Part shown: piece after piece, positions 35,114 through 43,899 of the stretch | How positions within the stretch are numbered: the first letter of the stretch is position 1 | Layout of the letters: every line of letters starts with the position of its first letter | From: JABMNT01 sp048262255 | Lineage (GTDB): Bacteria; Pseudomonadota; Alphaproteobacteria; Rhodospirillales; Casp-alpha2 | Assembly: GCA_048262255.1 (NCBI GenBank) | Contig: JBLXFH010000003.1 | Coordinates: 558,001 to 622,000 of the forward strand | DNA: 64,000 nucleotides | Reading direction: 5' to 3' | Notes under the pieces: generated by a model | What the model was told of the DNA's origin: nothing | The model's input: only the letters and a program-made list of their open reading frames with translations | The model's database searches: none | Made by a program: the position numbers and the translations under genes

Positions 35114-37255
35114 ATGGCTGAAGCGACTTCGCAAGCCCAACCTGAAGAAGAGACAAACGGCGAAAATGGCAATGGTCAGGCCGTTGGTGCCTGGCTAAAT
35201 CTGAACGTTTTCCGCGGCGACATTCTGCTCGCGCTGTCTGTTGTCACTCTGCTGGTAGTTCTCGTTCTGCCCTTGCCAACATGGGCGCTCGACATCAGCC
35301 TTGCCTTTTCCATCACCTTTTCCATCCTGATTTTGATGACGTCCCTGTTCATTCAAAAGCCGCTGGAGTTCAACACCTTCCCCACCGTTCTGCTGCTCGC
35401 GACCATGATCCGTCTGGCTCTCAACCTGGCCTCCACCCGGTTGATTTTAAGTGACGGGCACAATGGAACTGCGGCAGCGGGGCAGGTTATTCAAGCCTTT
35501 GGCAACTTTGTCATGGGCGGCAATTTTGTCATCGGAATTATTGTTTTCACGATCCTGGTGATCGTCAACTTTATCGTTATCACAAAAGGCTCCGGTCGGA
35601 TCGCCGAGGTTTCGGCCCGCTTTTCCCTGGATGCCATGCCCGGCAAGCAAATGGCAATTGATGCCGATTTATCAACCGGACTGATTGACGAAGATCAGGC
35701 TCGTGCCCGTCGTAAAGAACTGGAAGAAGAAAGCTCATTCTTTGGAGCCATGGACGGGGCCTCGAAATTTGTTCGTGGCGATGCCATCGCTGGCATTTTG
35801 ATCACCTTCATCAACGTTGTTGCCGGCATGATTATCGGTGTTGCCCAAATGGACCTGAGTTTCCTTGAAGCTGCAGAATCCTATACCCGGCTTACAGTAG
35901 GTGACGGCCTCGTATCGCAAATACCGGCCCTGATCGTATCCACCTCCGCCGGTTTGATGGTCACCAAAGCCGGTGTTGCTGGTGCAACCGACAAGGCCCT
36001 CGGACGGCAACTGGCCGGGCAGCCGAAAGCACTTGGGCTGGTCAGCCTGCTTATGGTCGCCTTATCACTTCTGCCGGGCATCCCCATGATCCCCTTTATT
36101 CTGCTGGCTACAGCAACAGGGCTCGCGGCCTTTTACGTCAGCAACAAAAGCAAGGTCAGTCTTGAACAGGAACTGATCGACGCGGAAGAAAAAGATGTCG
36201 ATCCGGCGGCCGCAGCGGAAGAACCCATTTCATCCGCCCTGAAAATCGATTTTCTGCGCCTTGAAATGGGCTATGGACTGCTGTCATTGATCAGCGCGCC
36301 CAAGGATGGGCAACGCCTGACCGACCAGATCAAGGCCCTCAGACGACAGATGGCAATGGAAGTCGGGTTTGTCATGCCGTCGGTCCGCATCCAGGACAAC
36401 ATGCAGCTCCCCGCCAACAGTTATGTGGTGCGCGTCAAGGAAATCGAGTCGGCGCGTGGTGAACTTCGGCCGAACATGCTGCTGGTCATGGACCCACGCG
36501 GCGAGGACATTACTCTCCCCGGTGAAAAAACCACCGAACCGACTTTCGGCCTGCCCGCCATGTGGATTGAAGAAGCCAATCGTGAAGAGGCCTTGTTCCG
36601 AGGTTATACCGTCGTCGATCCGGCAACGGTTGTGACCACCCACCTGACTGAAGTCATTAAAGACAACATGGCCGACTTGCTGTCCTATGCGGAAACCCAG
36701 AAACTGCTTGATGAGTTGGACAAGGAACATCAGAAACTGATTTCCGAAATGATCCCCACCCAGATATCGATGGGTGGCGTGCAGCGGGTCTTGCAGAACC
36801 TGTTGGCAGAACGGGTTTCAGTGCGCGACCTGCCGACAATTCTGGAAGGCATTTCCGAAGCCTGTGGCCTGACCCGCAACGTCATGATGATCACAGAACA
36901 TGTGCGGGCCCGCCTCGCCCGTCAGATCAGCGACCAGAATGTCAACGATCAGGGCTTTATCCCGCTGATCACCCTGTCGCCGCAATGGGAACAAACGTTC
37001 GCTGAAAGCCTTGTCGGTCAGGGCGACGATAAGCAGCTTTCCATGCCGCCAAGCCGTCTGCAGGAATTCATCACAGCCCTACGAACGACCTTCGAGCGTC
37101 AGGCAATGATGGGTGAAGTCCCCGTGTTGCTGACAAGCCCCGGCATTCGGCCTTTCGTCCGCTCCATCGTTGAGCGGTTCCGGCCCATGACCATGGTGAT
37201 GTCACAAAATGAAGTTCATCCAAAAGCTCAAATAAAAACGGTTGGTCAGGTATAA
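35114..37255 (+). CDS. flhA: Flagellar export gate protein FlhA
   Basis: 713 residues. Forms the nonameric export gate of the flagellar type III apparatus. About eight N-terminal membrane helices (30-340) with the FHIPEP-type signatures VLPLPTWALDISLAFSIT and the segment around RLALNLASTRLIL, the conserved AEVSARFSLDAMPGKQMAIDADLSTGLIDEDQARARRKELEEESSFFGAMDGASKFVRGDAIAGI, and a C-terminal cytosolic domain (about 370-713) including LLPGIPMIPF and GGVQRVLQNLLAERVSVRDLPTILE. Length and motifs are normal. Confidence 0.98.
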   Translation: MAEATSQAQPEEETNGENGNGQAVGAWLNLNVFRGDILLALSVVTLLVVLVLPLPTWALDISLAFSITFSILILMTSLFIQKPLEFNTFPTVLLLATMIRLALNLASTRLILSDGHNGTAAAGQVIQAFGNFVMGGNFVIGIIVFTILVIVNFIVITKGSGRIAEVSARFSLDAMPGKQMAIDADLSTGLIDEDQARARRKELEEESSFFGAMDGASKFVRGDAIAGILITFINVVAGMIIGVAQMDLSFLEAAESYTRLTVGDGLVSQIPALIVSTSAGLMVTKAGVAGATDKALGRQLAGQPKALGLVSLLMVALSLLPGIPMIPFILLATATGLAAFYVSNKSKVSLEQELIDAEEKDVDPAAAAEEPISSALKIDFLRLEMGYGLLSLISAPKDGQRLTDQIKALRRQMAMEVGFVMPSVRIQDNMQLPANSYVVRVKEIESARGELRPNMLLVMDPRGEDITLPGEKTTEPTFGLPAMWIEEANREEALFRGYTVVDPATVVTTHLTEVIKDNMADLLSYAETQKLLDELDKEHQKLISEMIPTQISMGGVQRVLQNLLAERVSVRDLPTILEGISEACGLTRNVMMITEHVRARLARQISDQNVNDQGFIPLITLSPQWEQTFAESLVGQGDDKQLSMPPSRLQEFITALRTTFERQAMMGEVPVLLTSPGIRPFVRSIVERFRPMTMVMSQNEVHPKAQIKTVGQV

Positions 37256-37293
37256 TATAACAGGTTCCGACTATCGACGATTAGGTATATTTT

Positions 37294-38289
37294 ATGCGCG
37301 TCAAAACTTTTACAGCCCCAACCAATTCCCTGGCCATGGAATTGGTGCGCGCAGAACTTGGCGATGACGCCATAATCATTTCCAGCGGAAAAACCGATGA
37401 TGGCGAATACGTGCGGATAGTCGCCGCCATCGATACCACCTCTAATGCCGCCACAGACAGCGCGATTGAGGAAGAGCCTGAAAACCACGCCGATCTGGAT
37501 ATCGAGGAAACGGTGCGCCAGGCGTTGGTCTTTCATGGAACGCCACCACGTCTGACGGCCCGCTTAGCGAGCGCTGCTGGCAAGGCGGACGCCTCCACCC
37601 CCACACTGGCTCTTGCCGCCGCCCTTGATTCCCTGTTTGAATTCTCCCTTTTGGACCGCCAGCGCGACCCGGCACCCCTGATGTTGATCGGGCCGCCCGG
37701 TTGCGGAAAAACGATTATTGCCGCCAAACTCTGCACCCAGGCCAAATTGATTGATCGGCCTGTGAAAGCGGTTTCCTGTGATACACAGCGCGCCGGAGGC
37801 ATTGAGCAGTTCAAGGCCTTTACCAATATTTTGGGAATTGAGCTTATAACGGCAGAGACAGCGGAAAACCTGAAAGACCATATTGATCTGGATGCGCCAA
37901 CGCATATGCAAATTATCGACACAGCGGCAACAAACCCCTACGACGAAGCGGAGATGGATGATTTGGACAGGAAAATCAAGGCCAGCCGCGCCGAGCCCAT
38001 TCTGGTTCTGGCGGCCGGAGGCGACCCGCTGGAGATTGCCGATATGGCGCGGTTTTATGCCGATTTGGGGGTGAACCGGTTTATCGCGACACGCCTGGAT
38101 ATCGCCAGACGGATGGGTGGCATTCTGGCCGCTGCCGATAGCGCATCCCTGGCCTTTTGCAACGTCAGCATCAGTTCAAAAGTTTCAGACGACCTGAAAC
38201 CCATTACGGCCATATCCTTAGCCCGCCTGATTATGCCGCATACCGCCGAACCCTCATCAAACCAGCAAAACTCCGAGGCCGCCCAATGA
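37294..38289 (+). CDS. flhF: Flagellar placement GTPase FlhF
   Basis: 331 residues. SRP-type GTPase that marks the flagellar pole or number. A short basic N-terminal B region (MRVKTFTAPTNSLAMELVRAELGDDAIIISSGK) precedes the NG domain: P-loop LIGPPGCGKT near residue 130, CDTQRAGGIEQFKAFTNILGI, DTAATNPYDEAEMDDL, and LVLAAGGDP. It is shorter than many FlhFs because the B region is small. Its stop overlaps the flhG ATG as ATGA (38286-38289), showing translational coupling. Confidence 0.92.
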   Translation: MRVKTFTAPTNSLAMELVRAELGDDAIIISSGKTDDGEYVRIVAAIDTTSNAATDSAIEEEPENHADLDIEETVRQALVFHGTPPRLTARLASAAGKADASTPTLALAAALDSLFEFSLLDRQRDPAPLMLIGPPGCGKTIIAAKLCTQAKLIDRPVKAVSCDTQRAGGIEQFKAFTNILGIELITAETAENLKDHIDLDAPTHMQIIDTAATNPYDEAEMDDLDRKIKASRAEPILVLAAGGDPLEIADMARFYADLGVNRFIATRLDIARRMGGILAAADSASLAFCNVSISSKVSDDLKPITAISLARLIMPHTAEPSSNQQNSEAAQ

Positions 38290-39083
38290 CCACCGATACA
38301 GACAACCTCGCTCCTCCCGTCAACCGCAAGCGGGGCCGCAATATGATCGCCGTCGCTTCGGGAAAGGGCGGGGTCGGTAAAACCTGGTTTTCCATCACCC
38401 TGGCCCATGCTTTGGCAAAGAGCGGTCAACGGGTCTTGTTGTTTGACGGCGATTTGGGATTGGCTAATCTGGATATTCAACTGGGCCTGATGCCGAAGCA
38501 GGATTTGAGCAGTGTGGTGAGCGGGCGCCTGACCCTCAACCAGGCCATCATTGATTATCCAGACGGCGGGTTTGACGTAATCGCCGGGCGCTCCGGCTCT
38601 GGGGGGCTGGCCAATGTGGCGAGCAGCCGCTTGCAAATGGTTGGCGATGATCTGGCCCTGCTTGCCGCCAATTATGATACGGTCCTCATGGATTTGGGGG
38701 CTGGCATTGAACGCACCGTTCGCCAATTGGCGCATAATGCAAAAAGCTGCATAGTCCTGCTGACCGATGAGCCGACATCGCTGACCGATGCCTATGCCTT
38801 TATTAAAATCATGCATGCGGACCGGCCGGAAATTGAAATCAAGGTCGTCACCAACATCGTCAATTCGACCCGGGAAGGCGAGCGCACCTATAATACGCTC
38901 CTGAAAGCCTGCCAGGGGTTTTTGAAAATTTCACCGCCCTTGCTGGGAGTCATCCGGCGCGACACCCGCGTACGCGAGGCCATCCGCGCCCAAACCCCGT
39001 TGCTGACCCGGTTCCCCAACTGTGAAGCCGCACAGGATGTGGAGCGCATTGCGGACAATCTGTTCAGCACGGCAACCACCTGA
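38286..39083 (+). CDS. flhG: MinD-like ATPase FlhG (FleN)
   Basis: 265 residues from ATG 38286. Negative control of flagellar number, acting against FlhF. Deviant Walker A ASGKGGVGKTWFSITLAHAL near residues 22-40, switch region LLFDGDLGLANLDIQLGL, and VLMDLGAGIE containing the Walker B/switch II. The frame continues upstream of 38286, but that part duplicates flhF in another frame. Coupled to flhF by a four-base overlap and followed after 8 bases by the FliK-like gene. Confidence 0.94.
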   Translation: MTTDTDNLAPPVNRKRGRNMIAVASGKGGVGKTWFSITLAHALAKSGQRVLLFDGDLGLANLDIQLGLMPKQDLSSVVSGRLTLNQAIIDYPDGGFDVIAGRSGSGGLANVASSRLQMVGDDLALLAANYDTVLMDLGAGIERTVRQLAHNAKSCIVLLTDEPTSLTDAYAFIKIMHADRPEIEIKVVTNIVNSTREGERTYNTLLKACQGFLKISPPLLGVIRRDTRVREAIRAQTPLLTRFPNCEAAQDVERIADNLFSTATT

Positions 39084-39091
39084 GCGACGCC

Positions 39092-40750
39092 ATGGAAACA
39101 GTTGTCCCCCGCACAACGCCTCAAGGACCGACTGTATCGGCGCCTGCGCCAACGGCGCAAATTGCCAGCCCGCCGCCCCCCGCACTTTCACGTCTCGAAC
39201 TGGGTGCCAAACTGGAAGCACTGGTTTTGCAGGGAACGACAAAAGGCCTTGTCGAACTTGAAACGCCGTTTGGCAAATTACAACTGACGAGCAAGTTCCC
39301 ACTTCCACCGCAAGCGGCCCTTCAGCTTCAGATCATTGGGAAATTTCCTCAACTACAATTCCTGATCACCTCGGTACAGGGCCAGTCTCCACAAGCCTCC
39401 TTGCGCAGCCTGAACAGTCCCCCTCCGCAATCTGGGGCCGCCACGACTTCTCAAGGCGGCGGCCCGGTTGCAGGCGCTGCGACGACCCCGGCGACGGTAT
39501 CCCTGACGGTGGGGACCAACGTTGTGGCGACAAAAACAGGCCCTGCCACTCCCCCAAATTCCTCCGGGGCCACCTCAACAAGCCTACCCGCAGGATCGGT
39601 GGCACCGTCGCAAAGTGCCGCTGTCATCCCCCCTGGCGGCCAGACGACCGGCCTCCGTTCAACGCTTCAAAACACCGGACTATTGGCCCTGCAAACGGCA
39701 AAATCGGTGGTTTCCGGAGCAACGGGCAGCAAAGGGCCCAGTGCTCCGCAAGGCCAGAACGCCAATCTTAACCAGGCAGGCACCTCTTTTTCCGTCCGGA
39801 TCACCCAAATCCTGCCCCCCAGTCAACTGGCCAACGGCGGCGGGCTTCCTGCATCCGGCAGCACCAGCCTGGCCGTCGGGCAAACGGCAACCGGCGTGGT
39901 TACAGCCGTCACAACGCAAGGTCAGGCGGTTGTCCAAACTCATGCCGGCACCGTCAATCTGGCGACCCCATCACCGCTTCCCCCAGGAACAACGGTTTCT
40001 TTTCTGATCAACGGGCCACTGTCGCCCGCGACAAATGGCGTACAGAACACACTGCTTGCGCATAGTGCAGAAATCATCATGGAAACACATAAGTGGCCGC
40101 AACTTGATGAGGCTGTGCGTACCCTCAGTGAGGGGCACCCGAGTCTGGGCCAACAGGTCGTCAACAGCCTGCTGCCGAAATCAGATGCAACGCTTGCCGC
40201 CAATATTATCCTGCTCATTGCGGCGCTCAGGGGTGGTGACATACGAAACTGGTTTGGCGACGCCCCTGTACGCGCCCTGCAACGCCTCAAGCCGGACCTG
40301 ATGGCCCGGTTGCATGATGATTTCTCGCAAATCCGTCGCCTGTCCGATGACACGAGTGGCAACGACTGGCGGTCCTATCCGGTGCCTTTTTTAAACGGTC
40401 AGGAAATTGAACAAATCCGCCTGTTTGTCCGGCAAAATGCGAACGCGGATGATGAAGATGAAACCGACGCCAATCAGGGCACCCGGTTCGTCATTGATCT
40501 TGATCTTCGTTATATGGGACAATTGCAACTGGACGGACTTGTGCGCAGCCAAAAAAAACAATTCGACCTGATCATTCGATCGGACAATCCGCTTGCCATG
40601 GAAATCCAAAACGCCATCCGGGGCATCTTCCAAACCGCCATGGAGCAAATGATGAATAACGGTGGGCTGACCTTTCAATCGGCTCCGGCGAATTTTGTCG
40701 ACATCCGAACCGATGGCGCGCAGAAACCCGACATGGGAATTATTGTATAA
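39092..40750 (+). CDS. fliK: FliK-like flagellar hook-length control protein
   Basis: 552 residues. The N-terminal part (about 25-110, LGAKLEALVLQGTTKGLVELETPFGKLQLTSKF) and the middle (about 110-310) are low-complexity Thr/Pro/Gly/Gln-rich, as in hook-length rulers. The C-terminal part (RFVIDLDLRYMGQLQLDGLVRSQKKQFDLIIRSDNP... GIFQTAMEQMMNNGGLTFQS) resembles the FliK hook domain. The identification rests on this, on the composition and on position between flhG and the QueF-like gene. Divergent FliKs are hard to recognise, so the name is probable and not certain. Confidence 0.75.
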   Translation: METVVPRTTPQGPTVSAPAPTAQIASPPPPALSRLELGAKLEALVLQGTTKGLVELETPFGKLQLTSKFPLPPQAALQLQIIGKFPQLQFLITSVQGQSPQASLRSLNSPPPQSGAATTSQGGGPVAGAATTPATVSLTVGTNVVATKTGPATPPNSSGATSTSLPAGSVAPSQSAAVIPPGGQTTGLRSTLQNTGLLALQTAKSVVSGATGSKGPSAPQGQNANLNQAGTSFSVRITQILPPSQLANGGGLPASGSTSLAVGQTATGVVTAVTTQGQAVVQTHAGTVNLATPSPLPPGTTVSFLINGPLSPATNGVQNTLLAHSAEIIMETHKWPQLDEAVRTLSEGHPSLGQQVVNSLLPKSDATLAANIILLIAALRGGDIRNWFGDAPVRALQRLKPDLMARLHDDFSQIRRLSDDTSGNDWRSYPVPFLNGQEIEQIRLFVRQNANADDEDETDANQGTRFVIDLDLRYMGQLQLDGLVRSQKKQFDLIIRSDNPLAMEIQNAIRGIFQTAMEQMMNNGGLTFQSAPANFVDIRTDGAQKPDMGIIV

Positions 40751-40752
40751 CA

Positions 40753-41169
40753 ATGCAGGACGTTGAGATGGATATTCACCAGCGGCGTTCTTTGCTGGCC
40801 TGTCAGGCAAACCCTGATGGCGGGCGCGATTATCTGTCCGCCCTTTCAGGCAGCTTCGCCAGTTCCGGGGAAGAAAATTCCGGCCTGTATGCTTTTCACA
40901 TTTGTTATGTGCCAGACAGGTACGTTCTCGAACCGGACGGCTTGAGTTGCTATCTGGCGCAAATGGGCCGCCAGCAGTGGAGTTCCGTTGAATTGATCGC
41001 CACAACCCTGTTGCGCGATTTGCAAAATGAAATTATTCCGCGATGGGTGCAGGTTACGGTTGAATTAAAGCTGCCTGCCCTTGAACATCTGGACCAACAG
41101 GTCATCACGGTCGAGGACGCCCAACCCGGCTGGCAAAATGACGAACTTCTGAACCGCTTGGGTGTTTAG
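40753..41169 (+). CDS. QueF-fold protein lacking the catalytic cysteine
   Basis: 138 residues. Residues 16-100 align with nitrile reductase QueF (queuosine biosynthesis): NPDGGRDYLSALS matches the usual N-terminal NPxxxxDYxV, and FHICYVPDRYVLEPDGLSCYL matches the IxYIPDxxxVExxSLKxYL core, then LLRDLQNEIIPRWVQVTVELK matches DLIxxxxPRYIEV. The catalytic Cys and Asp segment (PEFTSLCPxTGQPD in QueF) is replaced by SFASSGEENSGLY, and FHE by SVE. It is therefore very unlikely to reduce preQ0. It starts 2 bases after the FliK-like gene and ends 8 bases from the convergent fliJ stop, so it is the last gene of the flagellar operon. Its function is unknown. Confidence 0.7.
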   Translation: MQDVEMDIHQRRSLLACQANPDGGRDYLSALSGSFASSGEENSGLYAFHICYVPDRYVLEPDGLSCYLAQMGRQQWSSVELIATTLLRDLQNEIIPRWVQVTVELKLPALEHLDQQVITVEDAQPGWQNDELLNRLGV

Positions 41170-41177
41170 GCCAGAAC

Positions 41178-41600
41178 CTATTCAGATCCGCGCTGGTGGT
41201 TTTGCAAACCAAGTTCATCAAGCAGTTCCTGGTCCTTTTTATCACGCTCTTCTGCTTCACGAATTTCGCGCTGTTTGTTGATAACCTCAAATTTTTTCAG
41301 TTCCCGATAAGACTCATTGAGATCGTCCTGGGCGGTAACGATTTGCGCTTCCATGTCTTGAATGCCTGAATGGAACTGATCGCGACGCTGTATAACCTGA
41401 TTGGCGTAGTTGCCATAATACAGACCGGCCTCTTGTGGTGACTGCTGGGCCATACTCTGTTCACGGACGAGTTCTGCGTCCAACGCCTTCAGTTGGCCCT
41501 CCAGCGCCGCAATCTGGTCGAGTTTTTCAGCCAGTGCCCGGCGTTTTTCATCCACTTTCCATTTGTTCAGGCGAATGATGGATTTCAAACCTTTCGACAT
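41178..41600 (-). CDS. fliJ: Flagellar export chaperone FliJ
   Basis: 140 residues, almost entirely a coiled coil as expected for FliJ: N-terminal MSKGLKSIIRLNKWKVDEKRR, then QIAALEGQLKALDAEL and a charged C-terminal helix EAEERDKKDQELLDEL. FliJ sits in the FliI ring and promotes export. The start at 41600 overlaps the fliI stop by one base, so fliI-fliJ are coupled. Convergent with the QueF-like gene. Confidence 0.85.
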   Translation of the reverse strand: MSKGLKSIIRLNKWKVDEKRRALAEKLDQIAALEGQLKALDAELVREQSMAQQSPQEAGLYYGNYANQVIQRRDQFHSGIQDMEAQIVTAQDDLNESYRELKKFEVINKQREIREAEERDKKDQELLDELGLQNHQRGSE

Positions 41601-42967
41601 CAGCCGGGAGCCTTCTCAGCGGGAGCGGCCGCCGGCTGAATGGTCAAGCCCAGGATATCAGCCAATTGTGTGTAACAATTATCGAGATTGGTCGCTTCCC
41701 CCATTTCCTGAGAGAGAAACGTCTCCAGCGCATCGTGATAGTGAATAGCCTCATCGACTTTTGCGTCACTGCCGCGCCGATAAGCGCCCAACCGGATCAG
41801 TTCCGCCATGTCTTCGTATATGGACATGAGCTGTTTCGCCCGCTTCACAAGCGCGTTTTGATCTTCTGTGTTACAGGCGGGCATGGTTCGTGAAACGCTT
41901 CGCAATATATTGATGGCCGGATAGCGTCCCCGTTCGGCAATTTCTCTGTCGAGAACAATATGGCCGTCCAGAATGCCGCGCACCGCATCGGCGACGGGCT
42001 CGTTATGGTCATCCCCTTCAACCAGCACCGTAAACAAGCCGGTTATTGCGCCCTGGCCTTCCGCCCCTGGCCCGGCTCTCTCCAGCAGCCGTGGCAATTC
42101 GGCAAAAACCGAGGGTGTATAACCCTTGCTGGTCGGCGGCTCGCCGACAGACAACGAGATTTCCCGCTGCGCCATGGCGAAACGAGTCACGCTGTCCATC
42201 AGGCAGAGAACCTGTTTGGGCATATCGCGAAAATACTCGGCAATGGCCATTGTCAGATAGGCAGCCTGACGACGCACCAATGGCGATTCATCCGATGTCG
42301 CGACAACAACCACGCTCTTGGCCAAGCCCTCTTCGCCCAGATGATCCTCGATAAATTCCCGGGCTTCCCGACCGCGTTCGCCAATCAAACCAATCACCCC
42401 GACCTCCGCATTTGTATGGCGGGCCATCATCGACAGGATACTGGATTTACCAATACCGGAACCGGCAAAAATTCCCATGCGCTGGCCTCGGCAACAGGTC
42501 AGAAACGTATTGATGGAGCGTACGCCCAAGTCCATTTTTTCGCCCACACGCTGGCGTGTATGCGATGGTGGCGGCGAATTGCGTATGGGATAGGCTTGAG
42601 CCCCCATCTGCAACGGCCCCTTGCCGTCAACCGGCTCGCCAAAGGCATTGATAACCCGGCCCAGCCAGGACATGTCCGGATACACGGCGGGGTCTGTGTT
42701 TCCCACTTCAGCCCTGCAGCCCATACCGATTCCCTCCAGCGAATCAAACGGCATGACCAGGGCATTTCCGCGTGAAAAGCCAACCACTTCGCAGGTTACC
42801 TGCTTATTTGTACGGGTGGATATGATGCAATGATCGCCAATAGACAAGTTGCCTTGTACGCCGCCGATTTCGATCATCAAGCCAACAATGTTTTTGACCT
42901 GACCATAAACACGAAATGGTGATAAGTGATTGATTTCACTTAATATATTTGAACCAGAATTGCTCAC
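41600..42967 (-). CDS. fliI: Flagellum-specific ATPase FliI
   Basis: 455 residues. Hexameric ATPase driving substrate release in flagellar type III export; resembles F1 beta. Domain order: beta-barrel N-terminal domain (about 20-90), P-loop GIFAGSGIGKSSILSMMARH near residue 165, DSVTRFAMAQREISLSVGEPPTSKGYTPSVFAELPRLLERAG, and a C-terminal domain. Its stop overlaps the fliJ start by one base. A 200-base gap with AT-rich half-sites separates it from the divergent ctrA gene. Confidence 0.97.
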   Translation of the reverse strand: MSNSGSNILSEINHLSPFRVYGQVKNIVGLMIEIGGVQGNLSIGDHCIISTRTNKQVTCEVVGFSRGNALVMPFDSLEGIGMGCRAEVGNTDPAVYPDMSWLGRVINAFGEPVDGKGPLQMGAQAYPIRNSPPPSHTRQRVGEKMDLGVRSINTFLTCCRGQRMGIFAGSGIGKSSILSMMARHTNAEVGVIGLIGERGREAREFIEDHLGEEGLAKSVVVVATSDESPLVRRQAAYLTMAIAEYFRDMPKQVLCLMDSVTRFAMAQREISLSVGEPPTSKGYTPSVFAELPRLLERAGPGAEGQGAITGLFTVLVEGDDHNEPVADAVRGILDGHIVLDREIAERGRYPAINILRSVSRTMPACNTEDQNALVKRAKQLMSIYEDMAELIRLGAYRRGSDAKVDEAIHYHDALETFLSQEMGEATNLDNCYTQLADILGLTIQPAAAPAEKAPG

Positions 42968-43130
42968 AAATACATCCCATCAATGGCTTAACCACGCTCC
43001 CCCAGCATACTGCGGATTTAGAATATGGGAAGGAAGCAATTAACTTATCGTGAAAATCCCGCACAATTTCACGCAAAAATATTGACACGGATTCCGGAAA
43101 CCTTGCACAAACGCAACCTGAGGAATATGG

Positions 43131-43147
43131 TTAACAGAATCTTTAAC
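43131..43147 (+). promoter_or_regulatory. TTAAC repeat upstream of ctrA
   Basis: Two TTAAC motifs (43131-43135 and 43143-43147) lie 8 bases apart counted between the TTAA cores, one base more than the CtrA consensus spacing of 7. They stand 20-37 bases before ctrA. Another TTAAC lies at 43040-43044. A site for CtrA autoregulation is possible but the spacing is not ideal. Confidence 0.3.
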
Positions 43148-43167
43148 GGCGTCGAGAGGCGAATGCT

Positions 43168-43875
43168 ATGCGTGTACTTCTAGTCGAAGACGATCCAACG
43201 ACACAACAAAGTATAAAAATGATGTTGGAGTCTTCAAGTATGGTGGTTGATGCCACCGACTTGGGGGAAGATGGACTCGAGATTGGCAAGCTTTATGACT
43301 ACGATATTATTATTCTGGATCTAATGCTTCCAGATATCGACGGCATGGAAGTCCTGAGACGGTTGCGCGATGCGCGGGTTGTTACCCCGGTTCTCATTCT
43401 TTCCGGCCTTACGGAAGCTGAAAACAAAGTCAAAGGTCTTGGCAATGGGGCCGACGATTATCTGACCAAACCCTTTAACAAGGCCGAATTGATCGCTCGT
43501 ATTCAGGCTATCGTCCGGCGTTCGCAGGGGCACTCCCAGTCCGTTATTGAAACTGGAAAACTGCTCGTCAATCTGGATGCCCGGTCGGTTGATGTGGGCG
43601 GTCAGGCCATCCACCTGACTGGCAAGGAATACGGAATTCTTGAATTGCTGTCCTTGCGCAAGGGAACGACCCTGACCAAGGAGATGTTTCTGAACCATCT
43701 TTATGGCGGTATGGACGAACCGGAACTCAAGATCATTGATGTGTTTATTTGCAAATTACGCAAAAAACTGTCGATGGCGACCAATGGGGAAAATTATATC
43801 GAAACCGTTTGGGGCAGAGGTTATGTGATGCGCGATCCAGAGCCGGAAGCCCCTTTGAAGCAGGCCCGCGCTTAA
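43168..43875 (+). CDS. ctrA: Cell-cycle/motility response regulator CtrA
   Basis: 235 residues, OmpR-type. Receiver with Asp51 in IIILDLMLPDIDGMEVLRRLRD and Lys in DDYLTKPFNKAELIARI; DNA-binding winged helix near residues 125-228 with the CtrA hallmark GKEYGILELLSLRKGTTLTKEMFLNHLYGGMDEPELKIIDVFICKLRKKL and TVWGRGYVMRDPE. In alphaproteobacteria CtrA controls flagellar, chemotaxis and division genes and receives phosphate from CckA through ChpT. It stands between fliI and the chemotaxis cluster that ends in chpT. Confidence 0.98.
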   Translation: MRVLLVEDDPTTQQSIKMMLESSSMVVDATDLGEDGLEIGKLYDYDIIILDLMLPDIDGMEVLRRLRDARVVTPVLILSGLTEAENKVKGLGNGADDYLTKPFNKAELIARIQAIVRRSQGHSQSVIETGKLLVNLDARSVDVGGQAIHLTGKEYGILELLSLRKGTTLTKEMFLNHLYGGMDEPELKIIDVFICKLRKKLSMATNGENYIETVWGRGYVMRDPEPEAPLKQARA

Positions 43876-43899
43876 CCCTGCTTCTCTGCACCGTTACGT

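Noticed and set aside
38157..38285. N-terminal extension of flhG
   Set aside because: This stretch is the end of flhF in another frame; the ATGA overlap at 38286 marks the real start.
30250..41600. Canonical sigma-54 promoter (GGCAC-N5-TTGC) before flagellar genes
   Set aside because: I looked in the gaps between flagellar genes, where FlbD targets might be, and found no convincing match.
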